64,000 bases of DNA, taken from the NCBI RefSeq assembly GCF_002632755.1, contig NZ_NJAK01000001.1, positions 2,108,001-2,172,000 of the forward strand, read 5' to 3'. Position numbers and translations under genes: made by a program. The stretch comes from Xenorhabdus ishibashii. Its GTDB lineage: Bacteria > Pseudomonadota > Gammaproteobacteria > Enterobacterales > Enterobacteriaceae. Below the pieces are notes generated by a model. That model worked only from the letters and a program-made list of their open reading frames with translations. It did no database searches and was not told the DNA's origin. This document shows positions 56,849 through 64,000 of this stretch, piece after piece; within the stretch, counting starts at the first letter, position 1, and each line of letters starts with the position of its first letter.

Positions 56849-58120
56849 TCACTTCCTAATAATTCGGCGGCGCTTATTAAACAGATCCGGTAATATCGTT
56901 TGTGATACGCACTGCCACTCAATTTTATCGATAGCAACGCCCTGTTTGGCAAAATAATCTGACAGCGCTGACTGACAGTGCCGAAGAACCTCAACAGCAC
57001 AATCCGCTTCCAATGTCAGCAACCACTCAGTCTGAGTTAGCCGATAATCACTGGTTAGCGGCAGAGTATTAGCAATGATCCGCGAACAAGGATCAGCGAA
57101 TATACTCACTGTTTCCCCTGCCAGCGCAGGTAAAATTAGCTGATCATCATTGCGTCCTTCTATGCGCTCTATCGCCAATGCAGGATTGCCACAAGCACAT
57201 GGGGTTTTCTTCACCACTAAAATATCATCAAGCTTGTAACGCACAATGGGTTGGGTTTCCCGTGTAAAATCGGTAATGATCGGGTTAAAACGCGATTCAT
57301 CGATCCATTTTGGCTCAATATGCAGAAACTCTTCATTAAGATGCAGCGTCCCATGCGAGCAAGTACACGCCAGAAAGCCTTCCGTTGCCTGATAAATTTC
57401 GCCCACTTCCCTGAATACGGTTTTCAATAGTTGGCGATCTTGCGGCTCCAGCACTTCTGCCACCGAGATTACTTTAACTGACGGCAATGATGTTTCGCCT
57501 TGTTGGAGCTTCAATGCCAGCGCACGCAATACTTGAGCCGGTGCCACGATAATCGTTGGTTTATACTCCGCTAACGCTTGTATTTGCTGATTAAAGTCAG
57601 CGAACAAGTCAAAAAAACGGAAGGATATCCAACGGTTCTGGACACTATCATAGAGATTGTTCCCCGCCCGTAAGAACAGTGCCACTCGCTCACCGTGGAA
57701 TAAGCCATTTGGCAGCATTTTGGCAAGCATGGTTCCTGCCCAGATGCTCCGCTCTTTCGGGCTGGCAACAAAAATACCTCGCTGCCCTGATGTACCCGAT
57801 GACATGCCAACGCTGAATTTGCCGACTGTTGGTTTGAAATTTCGTGATTGTTCGCTTAGCCGTGCACATGCCAAAAGTTCATCGCGCTTGAGAGCGGCCG
57901 TATTCATCTGGTCGAAATTTTCCATCATGATGGCTTTATTCATAAGCGGATATTCTGCCAGCGGTAAATCACCGTATAAGGAAAAATAAGGGCTTTTCGC
58001 CAGAATCTGATGCCTGAATCTCGCCAATTCTCGCCATTGATGTTGTTCAAGCTGCTGTCGGTTGGCAAATTTCCACCGTTTTCTGGCTCGCCAATAGTAC
58101 CAAAGCGTTTTAAATATCAT
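56849..58120 (-). CDS. F390-synthetase-related adenylate-forming enzyme
   Basis: 423 residues of the PaaK/F390-synthetase superfamily. VGMSSGTSGQRGIFVASPKERS around 105-125 is the AMP-binding P-loop, followed by EIYQATEGFLACTCSHG and QPIVRYKLDDILVVKKTPCACG. Adenylates a carboxylic acid, normally to give a CoA ester or lactone. Fourth gene of the KASIII operon; overlaps the MBL gene by four bases. Could be the OleC-like final step, using a different scaffold (inference). Confidence 0.8.
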   Translation of the reverse strand: MIFKTLWYYWRARKRWKFANRQQLEQHQWRELARFRHQILAKSPYFSLYGDLPLAEYPLMNKAIMMENFDQMNTAALKRDELLACARLSEQSRNFKPTVGKFSVGMSSGTSGQRGIFVASPKERSIWAGTMLAKMLPNGLFHGERVALFLRAGNNLYDSVQNRWISFRFFDLFADFNQQIQALAEYKPTIIVAPAQVLRALALKLQQGETSLPSVKVISVAEVLEPQDRQLLKTVFREVGEIYQATEGFLACTCSHGTLHLNEEFLHIEPKWIDESRFNPIITDFTRETQPIVRYKLDDILVVKKTPCACGNPALAIERIEGRNDDQLILPALAGETVSIFADPCSRIIANTLPLTSDYRLTQTEWLLTLEADCAVEVLRHCQSALSDYFAKQGVAIDKIEWQCVSQTILPDLFNKRRRIIRK

Positions 58121-58923
58121 GCCAAATCTCCTTCATGACATAGCTGGATAGGGATCTGTTTTTGGTCAACGTGGTGCAGCTTATGCAATGTCTCGTAATA
58201 AGCCCGGCTGTCATCCATAATGATATTCGCCAACTTTGCAGGCCCACGCAGTTCACGGTAATTGGTGGGAGACCAGGCGGCATCTCCCGCCAGCAATATC
58301 CAACCCTGTTCAGTTAATACGCAAAGGCCAAGATGTCCTGCCGCATGGCCGGGTAGTGGAACAATAAATATCTGCTGCTGGCTCTCTGGCACCGCATAAC
58401 CTTCCCCTAATACCGCCAATTCTTCTGGCAACGGGCGAGTTTCAAACCCCTCATAAAAACTGACTCTGGATTCGAAATCTTCCGGAATTAACCCTCGCAC
58501 AAAGGCTTTTTTCAGCGCAGCAAAACCCCGTAAGTGGCGGGTTTGCTGCCAACCTGCCCCTGAGCAGATAAATTTGGTCTGCGGAAAATCCCGTAATCCG
58601 GCAATATGATCACCATGAAAGTGAGAAATGATGATGCCATCGATATCATGTGCCTGAATTCCTTTCTCTTTTAGTTGCATCACTAATGAATCTTTGGTGT
58701 CAAAGTAAACCGGTGTAACCGTGCGATATAATCGAATAATTCCACTGCGGGTATGATCGTAAAAATGGTTGGCATAGCCAGTATCCAATAACCAGCGCTT
58801 ATCATTGCACTCCAGCAACCACGCACGCGCGGGGAATTTACATACGCGAAAACTGGCACCTTTCAATGCCACACAGCCAGGATGAGTACAATATCCCGCT
58901 TCAAAAACCTGAATCTTAACCAT
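58117..58923 (-). CDS. MBL-fold metallohydrolase (AiiA-lactonase-like)
   Basis: 268 residues. Zinc motif SHFHGDHIAGL with H101 and H103 plus D105/H106, then PGHAAGHLGLC and LLAGDAAWSP, the pattern of the AHL-lactonase/AiiA branch. It sits between the OleD-like reductase and the adenylate-forming enzyme with 4- and 8-base overlaps. A lactone or thioester hydrolase role in the same pathway is likely; direct evidence is lacking. Confidence 0.82.
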   Translation of the reverse strand: MVKIQVFEAGYCTHPGCVALKGASFRVCKFPARAWLLECNDKRWLLDTGYANHFYDHTRSGIIRLYRTVTPVYFDTKDSLVMQLKEKGIQAHDIDGIIISHFHGDHIAGLRDFPQTKFICSGAGWQQTRHLRGFAALKKAFVRGLIPEDFESRVSFYEGFETRPLPEELAVLGEGYAVPESQQQIFIVPLPGHAAGHLGLCVLTEQGWILLAGDAAWSPTNYRELRGPAKLANIIMDDSRAYYETLHKLHHVDQKQIPIQLCHEGDLA

Positions 58924-59935
58924 GTAAACCTGTCTGCTGGTCTGTCTGTTTTAGCCAGTTGGCCGTTAAATGAATGCCTTCTTCGATGGTATAAATCGGC
59001 GAATAACCCAGCTCTTCTTGCGCTTTTGAGTTATCCAATGTCATCGAATAATAAGCTGCTCCGATACCGTAGCGCGTCAGCAACGGCTCTTTTCGGGTGA
59101 GCATGGCAATACCTTCCAGTATTGTCGCAACGCCATACAGAAGTGGATAAGGCAATGATTTGATCTGGTAATCAAACTGCATCTCGTCAAATAACTGCCC
59201 TAAGATCTTCGCCAATGGCTGTGGCTGTTGATTGGTAATGTTATATATCGCCCCGCTTTGTAAGCCTTCGCGCTGAGTCGCGAGTGACATGGCATGGACA
59301 ACATTCATTACGTAAGTGAGATCCAAAGCATTTCTTCCCCCCGCAGGCAAGGCCATAACACCTTTGCTGGCTTTAACCTGAGCCAGTAAACGCGGTAACA
59401 ACACCCTGTCATGCGCGCCAAATAACCCACGGGGGCGCAGGATAATATAAGTTGTGTCAGGGTAACGGCAGATCAGTTGGCGTATGCTCTCTTCGGCTAA
59501 AAATTTTGTTCGGGCATAATCATTGGCAAAATGCTGGCTACGCTGACTTTCGGTAATATGTTGTTGGTGGGAAAAATTAAAATACACGGCGGGAGTGGAA
59601 ATGTGGACAAATCGCTGGATACCACCTATTCCTGCTGCCTGTGCCAACGTCTGTGTTGCAGCCACATTGATACGTTCAAACTCATCAGGATCGCCCCAGG
59701 GAGAAGATTTAGCGGCACAATGCCAGACTGCATTACAATCTGACATTAATTCGGTTGCCTCATCTACCGTTAAAGTCGCCAGTTCAGCGCGACGAAATTC
59801 TGCGCCCAATGAAGTTAACAATGTTCCTGCCTGCTGGTTACGTCCGGTCGCGACCACTGTTTCCCCGTGGGATAACAGGTAGTCAACAGCATTACGACCT
59901 AAACCACTTGTTGCTCCGGTTACAAGAATTTTCAT
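58916..59935 (-). CDS. NAD(P)-dependent epimerase/3-beta-HSD-like reductase (OleD-like)
   Basis: 339 residues, extended SDR: MKILVTGATSGLGRNAVDYLL, HISTPAVYFNFS and YARTKFLAEES (YxxxK), with RPRGLFGAHDRVLLPRLL and DLTYVMNVVHAM. These features are those of 3-beta-hydroxysteroid-type reductases such as OleD, which reduces the 2-alkyl-3-ketoacid made by OleA. Overlaps the KASIII gene by four bases. Confidence 0.85.
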   Translation of the reverse strand: MKILVTGATSGLGRNAVDYLLSHGETVVATGRNQQAGTLLTSLGAEFRRAELATLTVDEATELMSDCNAVWHCAAKSSPWGDPDEFERINVAATQTLAQAAGIGGIQRFVHISTPAVYFNFSHQQHITESQRSQHFANDYARTKFLAEESIRQLICRYPDTTYIILRPRGLFGAHDRVLLPRLLAQVKASKGVMALPAGGRNALDLTYVMNVVHAMSLATQREGLQSGAIYNITNQQPQPLAKILGQLFDEMQFDYQIKSLPYPLLYGVATILEGIAMLTRKEPLLTRYGIGAAYYSMTLDNSKAQEELGYSPIYTIEEGIHLTANWLKQTDQQTGLHG

Positions 59936-60930
59936 GGTTTTAATATCATCTCACTCAATGAAAGACCTGCTGCCGTACCAAGCAACATGACATAATCACG
60001 ACTATAATAACGACCTGTCATCATAGCTTCATGCAAAGCACTTGGAATGGATGCCGCCACCTGATTACCGCGATAACGATAGATATTCACAAATCTTTCG
60101 TCCCTGATATTCAACCGCTTGCGAATATGTTTCAGCCCTAAATGGCTTGCCTGATGCGGTATCACAGTATCAATATCAGACATGTCAAGATTGGCGCTCG
60201 CCAGTACACGCTCTGTAAAATCTTCAATTAATGAAGCGGTCAGTTTAAACAGCGGCTTGCCCTGCATCTGGAACAGAAAATCACTGTCTTCCATACCTGT
60301 ACGAAGGTTTTTACGGGTTCCGCCAGCCCGAATCTCACATAATTCGAGACCTTCCGGGTAGGTTTCATGTTGGTAGGTCACAATCCCGCTTTTCCCATCC
60401 CCTCGTTCAACGATAATACAAGCCGCCCCATCACCAAAAATCAGCGAAGATTCCTGATGTGACCAGTCAATGCCACGGGAAGCCATTTCTGCGGAGACAA
60501 TAGCAATACGCTGATACTGTCGGGTTGCCAACAACCCACTGGCAGCACTCAACGCAGAAATAAAACTCACACAACTTGAATTAATATCAAAACAGGCCGT
60601 GCCAGCCTTTAATTGACTTTCTTTTAAAATATGTGCAGCGGAATAAGGTAAGGCTTGGATCGGAATGGCAGAAGCTGAAATCAGCAGATCAATTGAATTC
60701 GGCGAGATTTGATGTGTTTTTAACGTATCATGCAATGCATCGGCGGCTAATTTAGCTGGGGATGCTTGATAATCCGAATGATAGCGATACTCGATTCCAG
60801 AATGTTTTTCTACAAAACCTTTCGGTTTATTGAGCTTCAAATCTAAATCGGAGGAGTACACCTTATTTTCTGGTAAAGCAATACCAGACGCAATGATCTT
60901 CAATGGGATCAGTTCATTTGGGTTTTTCAT
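59932..60930 (-). CDS. 3-oxoacyl-ACP synthase III-family thiolase (OleA/FabH-like)
   Basis: 332 residues. Catalytic Cys120 in FDINSSCVSFISALS, His in DTVIPHQASHLGL and Asn in YRGNQVAASIPSALHEA are all present, so it is a competent condensing enzyme. The N-terminal part (GIEYRYHSD, ASPAKLAADAL) is more like OleA and other secondary-metabolic KASIII proteins than housekeeping FabH. First gene of the four-gene operon; probably condenses or transfers acyl chains for a small secondary metabolite. Confidence 0.85.
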   Translation of the reverse strand: MKNPNELIPLKIIASGIALPENKVYSSDLDLKLNKPKGFVEKHSGIEYRYHSDYQASPAKLAADALHDTLKTHQISPNSIDLLISASAIPIQALPYSAAHILKESQLKAGTACFDINSSCVSFISALSAASGLLATRQYQRIAIVSAEMASRGIDWSHQESSLIFGDGAACIIVERGDGKSGIVTYQHETYPEGLELCEIRAGGTRKNLRTGMEDSDFLFQMQGKPLFKLTASLIEDFTERVLASANLDMSDIDTVIPHQASHLGLKHIRKRLNIRDERFVNIYRYRGNQVAASIPSALHEAMMTGRYYSRDYVMLLGTAAGLSLSEMILKP

Positions 60931-61414
60931 TTTTTTATTACTTCCAAGTGTTAATTTTTTGTTTAAATTTATTGTCAGGATATAAATTAAATTCTGAATA
61001 GGGTGAGAATAAATTATTATTTATCAGATAGCTGATTAAACAGGAAGTGTATATTTATGACACATCATATTATTAAATTGAAACATTCAATGCATTCACA
61101 TGAAAAGTAAAAAGTTTTTTTATTTTTTTATTCCAATGCCATTAAATTTTTTTAATGCATAAAAGATACTATGAGATTTAATCATAGAGTTTGTTGTCTA
61201 TATGTAAAATAAAAGTCAATATTAATTGAAAAATAAACCAACTTGATTTATCAAATGGAAAATAGTCATTTTTGGTTTTTGTTTCATTAATTAACTAAAT
61301 GAATACAATCACCCTAAAACTTCCAATTAATATTAATTTAATGTTTTTGTTTTTTAATAAAAAGGAAGGTGTTAAATTTTCAATATATATCTTTTAAAAG
61401 TAAAAATACCGGGT
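60931..61414. other. Very AT-rich region upstream of the KASIII operon
   Basis: About 480 bases, strongly AT-rich with runs of T and A. Holds the promoter of the KASIII operon. No gene seen. Confidence 0.45.
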
Positions 61415-61453
61415 TTATTATTCTGAATAAGAAGCATTTATTCAGAATAATAA
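61415..61453. repeat. 16-bp perfect palindrome next to IS982 remnant
   Basis: TTATTATTCTGAATAA (61415-61430) and TTATTCAGAATAATAA (61438-61453) form a perfect inverted repeat with a 7-base loop. Could be a terminator or an insertion-sequence-related hairpin. Confidence 0.6.
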
Positions 61454-61487
61454 TCACACTAATTTAAGTAACTAACCCCAATTCTGT

Positions 61488-62035
61488 TTAAGCCGTCACT
61501 GAAAAATCTTCTTCTGAGTAGAAAACTTTCAGTGATGGTTTCTTCCATTTAAGGCAATAAGCAATCAGGCCACCTAAAACGGTCAACAGAAATCCTTTTA
61601 TACTTCGGTGGCGAGAATGTTCTATTTGAGAAATTGTCTTTAATTGCCCATTAATTGTTTCGATAATAAAACGCCTTGATAACATTATCTTATCTCACTC
61701 AGATTGCATGTAAGCTTTCATATTTCGGCGCTTTTTCGTGATGAAAGTGACGCTGGTTTGGGCTAAATCATCCGCCAATTCCTGGCTGAGATAACCTTTG
61801 TCACCATAAAGAGAACCCGTTAACTCTTTTGATAATTCACGAACAGGCTCCCGATCATCGACATTACCCGGCGTCACTTTAAGTGCCAGAATGTCACCGT
61901 GATGGTTAACAATCAGGTGTAATTTGAAACCATAGAACCACCCCATTGAGGTTTTCCCGCGTTGGGCTACGCCCTTGAAAACCTTATTTCGGGGAATACG
62001 GAAGTTCTTGACCGCTACACCTTTGTTACCGCCGG
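61488..62035 (-). pseudogene. IS982-family transposase remnant with in-frame stop
   Basis: Minus strand reads KNFRIPRNKVFKGVAQRG, then KTSMGWFYGFKLHLI, GSLYGDKGYLSQELADDL, KKRRNMKAYMQSE, an in-frame TGA at 61695, then [19 protein letters not shown] and [14 protein letters not shown] to the stop at 61488. This is the second half of an IS982 transposase. The stop (probably CGA to TGA) and the missing N-terminal half make it a pseudogene. It is not the same IS as that at 371-2294. Confidence 0.85.
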
Positions 62036-62218
62036 AGATGCAAGACTCGCTACGTAGTGATCTGGCTAATCTTCTACGACGGGACTTTCACCCGCAAGAA
62101 ACAGTGCAGCTTTTCCCAGCGCACCATCTATTTCACAGACAATATGGATCTCACTGTCCGAAAGCGGCAGCGTAGTGACTTGCCTTGGTGTGAGCTTTTT
62201 AATGTGCGAATGACCGTG

Positions 62219-62356
62219 TTAATGCCGACTGTTCAATTGGAAGGTTTTACGGCAAGCATAGCAGTGATAGCGGGGATGCCCAGTACGCCCTTTTCCGTGC
62301 CCTTTAACCTCGTCTGTTTTATGACAATAACGACAAACCACATCAACTTTAGTCAT
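62219..62356 (-). pseudogene. IS1-family InsA N-terminal remnant
   Basis: 45 codons: MTKVDVVCRYCHKTDEVKGH, then GKGRTGHPRYHCYACRKTFQ and a stop at 62219. The CxxC-x-C-xxC zinc-finger region is the N-terminus of IS1 InsA. After the stop, the same frame continues in IS1-like sequence (LSDSEIHIVCEIDGALGK) and then merges into IS982 debris. Dead. Confidence 0.75.
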
Positions 62357-62626
62357 ATCTCACCCAGAATAAAAAGCAGGGAGTTTATTACAATATCTAA
62401 CTATTGGGAGCATGACCTACGCGCTGTTGAGATTATGCCTTAAGCTTGCTGGAATATTCATTCAAGAGCGTGTAAGTCATCACAATTTTAGCAATTATTG
62501 CTAAACAAAATGCGAGTATATTGGCATTTTTCACTAGAAAGCGTGTTGTAATGATGTATAAATATGTTAAAACCGCGAGTTATTCCTCTGTACCTATCAA
62601 TAACTGATGGCATTACGTTGAAAATA
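62357..62626. promoter_or_regulatory. Upstream region of gntR
   Basis: About 270 AT-rich bases between IS debris and gntR. It must hold the gntR promoter. No operator like that before gntK was recognised. Confidence 0.4.
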
Positions 62627-63622
62627 ATGAAGAAGAAGCGCCCAGCTTTACAAGATGTTGCCGATCTCGTTGGGGTCACAAAAATGACAGTTAGCCGTTT
62701 TTTACGTAATCCCGATCAGGTTTCTGAAGCCTTGGGAAAACGAATAGCGGAAGCTGTGGAACAACTAGGTTATATCCCTAACCGAGTGCCAGATATCCTT
62801 TCCAATTCTACCAGTCGCGCAATAGGTGTTTTGCTTCCTTCATTGACCAATCAGGTCTTCGCTGAAGTTATTCGGGGCATCGAGCATGTGACTGATCGCA
62901 ATGGATATCAGACCATGCTTGCCCACTATAGTTATTCTGCCCAGAAAGAAGAAGAACGTTTGCTTTCCTTGCTTGCCTACAATATTGATGGCCTGATTCT
63001 GGCCGAACGCACACATACCCCCAAAACGTTGAAGGTGTTACAGACAGTTGGAATACCTGTTGTCGAATTGATGGACAGCGTATCGCCTTGCCTTGATATT
63101 GCTGTAGGGATCGATAATTTTGCAGCGGCTTGTCAGATGACGATGGCGATGATCGAACGCGGTTGCAAAAACATTATTTATCTTGGTGCGCGGCAGGATG
63201 AGCGAACGATGATCCGTTTACAAGGGTTCGAAAAAGCGATGCACAGTGCCGGGCTTCAACCGAGAAAAATGATGACACCAGTCAGCTCTTCTTATTCATT
63301 AGGTGCGCAGCTTTTGCAGGAGTCCTGCCAGAAATATCCTGAAATCGATGGCTTGTTTTGTACGAATGATGATATCGCCATCGGGGCGATTTTCGAGTGC
63401 CAGCGACAGGGGATCAAAGTACCGGAAGAGATTGCGATAGCTGGCTTTCATGGTCATGATGTTGGTCAGGTAATGACTCCCAGACTTGCCAGCGTGCTGA
63501 CCCCTCGTGACTTAATGGGACGCAAGGCAGCAGAATCCTTGCTTGCTCGTTTGAGGGGAGAGACGTTGGAACAAACTCAAGTAGATGTTGGGTTTACCCT
63601 TTCATTGGGCGAAAGTGTTTAA
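62627..63622 (+). CDS. gntR: Gluconate operon repressor GntR
   Basis: 331 residues, same length as E. coli GntR. LacI-family helix-turn-helix (LQDVADLVGVTKMTVSRFLRNPDQVS) followed by a periplasmic-binding-like domain (AIGVLLPSLTNQVFAEVIRG, FCTNDDIAIGAIFECQR, IAIAGFHGHDVGQVM). Represses gluconate uptake and kinase genes; gluconate lifts repression. The start MKKKRP at 62627 is used by alignment with E. coli. gntK follows in the same direction after a GntR operator. Confidence 0.97.
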   Translation: MKKKRPALQDVADLVGVTKMTVSRFLRNPDQVSEALGKRIAEAVEQLGYIPNRVPDILSNSTSRAIGVLLPSLTNQVFAEVIRGIEHVTDRNGYQTMLAHYSYSAQKEEERLLSLLAYNIDGLILAERTHTPKTLKVLQTVGIPVVELMDSVSPCLDIAVGIDNFAAACQMTMAMIERGCKNIIYLGARQDERTMIRLQGFEKAMHSAGLQPRKMMTPVSSSYSLGAQLLQESCQKYPEIDGLFCTNDDIAIGAIFECQRQGIKVPEEIAIAGFHGHDVGQVMTPRLASVLTPRDLMGRKAAESLLARLRGETLEQTQVDVGFTLSLGESV

Positions 63623-63728
63623 TTTTTGTGGATCAAAATGACGCTTTCCCATTTTCAATTGCGATAAGTCTCACATTTTCCTTCTTTGGTGATCCTGATT
63701 GATTGCTCAGTATCCTGCTCCGCTGCTA

Positions 63729-63758
63729 ATGTTACCGGTAATTCATTACCGGTAACAT
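63729..63758 (+). promoter_or_regulatory. Double GntR operator upstream of gntK
   Basis: Two overlapping palindromic sites centred on CCGG, ATGTTACCGGTAATTC and CATTACCGGTAACAT, together form an inverted repeat with 14-base arms: ATGTTACCGGTAAT, TC, ATTACCGGTAACAT. The E. coli GntR operator has the ATGTTA-type half sites. A TAGGTAATATT -10-like element follows. The site lies about 85 bases before gntK. Confidence 0.8.
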
Positions 63759-63842
63759 GTACTAGGTAATATTTCTTTTTTTATTTTTTAATAAAAATCA
63801 AATAAATATATAAGCAGTAAGATCTGTGTAAAGGAGTCTGAT

Positions 63843-64000
63843 ATGAGTGATACCCAACAGCCAAACCACATTTTTGTATTGATGGGGGTATCCGGTAGCG
63901 GTAAATCCGCAGTTGCCAGTGGTGTTGCCCGTGAACTGGGGGCTGCGTTTCTGGATGGGGACTTCCTTCATCCCCGCGCCAATATTACAAAAATGGCACA
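63843..64000 (+). CDS. gntK: Gluconokinase, N-terminal part (runs off window)
   Basis: First 52 codons of a P-loop gluconokinase: FVLMGVSGSGKSAVASGVARELGAAFLDGDFLHPRANITKM contains the Walker A motif GVSGSGKS and the gluconate-binding DGDFLHP. Phosphorylates gluconate to 6-phosphogluconate for the pentose-phosphate and Entner-Doudoroff pathways. AAAGGAG precedes the ATG. Under the adjacent GntR operator. Confidence 0.95.
   Translation, partial: MSDTQQPNHIFVLMGVSGSGKSAVASGVARELGAAFLDGDFLHPRANITKMA

Overview
The window looks like a chromosomal segment of an enterobacterium of the Xenorhabdus/Photorhabdus type (Enterobacterales, Morganellaceae). The evidence is the conserved gene order fis-dusB-prmA-panF-yhdT-accC-accB-aroQ and mreBCD-maf-rng-yhdP-tldD, near-identity of MreB and GntR to the E. 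coli proteins, a fairly AT-rich sequence, and many insertion-sequence and toxin-antitoxin remnants. Genus is an inference from overall character, not from a search.

Layout. 1-2300 is an insertion-sequence pile: a truncated IS630, a scrap of a DUF1643 gene, and an IS982 element interrupted by a second IS630. 2400-4250 holds an HNH-nuclease-like protein, an unusual run of RNA-type hairpins and a Ner-like regulator. 4300-12800 is core (fis to aroQ, then yhdH/acuI), with a mazEF pair inserted between accC and yhdT. 13200-24950 is core (mreB to tldD plus a barnase/barstar pair). mreC carries a frameshift at a G8 tract, and csrD is missing from its usual place between yhdH and mreB. 25240-29490 is accessory: a VOC protein, decayed cas1e/cas2e ends of a type I-E CRISPR-Cas system, and an overlapping three-gene envelope operon.

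29560-48450 is a large aromatic-catabolism island, and the most interesting part of the window. Reading the families in order suggests an indole-type route: a StyA-like flavin monooxygenase with reductase, an SDR and an FAD oxidoreductase; an isatin-hydrolase-like cyclase; an IorAB-like 2-oxoacid:ferredoxin oxidoreductase; a fused 2-aminobenzoyl-CoA/salicylyl-CoA-type monooxygenase-OYE flavoenzyme; a thioesterase; a gentisate-type ring-cleaving dioxygenase; an FAH-type hydrolase; a nitrilase-superfamily enzyme; and a NicE-type maleate isomerase ending at fumarate. AraC and MarR regulators and a phenol-MetA-type outer-membrane protein accompany them. The pathway assignment is inference.

48640-56850 is accessory: an Rpn-type nuclease, a TacAT toxin-antitoxin pair, metY, a 1039-residue inverse autotransporter, a broken higBA and scraps of vapC. 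56849-60930 is a four-gene operon (KAS III, OleD-like reductase, AiiA-like MBL hydrolase, F390-synthetase-related ligase) that resembles an Ole/beta-lactone pathway. 61400-62360 is IS982 and IS1 debris. The window closes with gntR and the start of gntK, with a tandem GntR operator between them.
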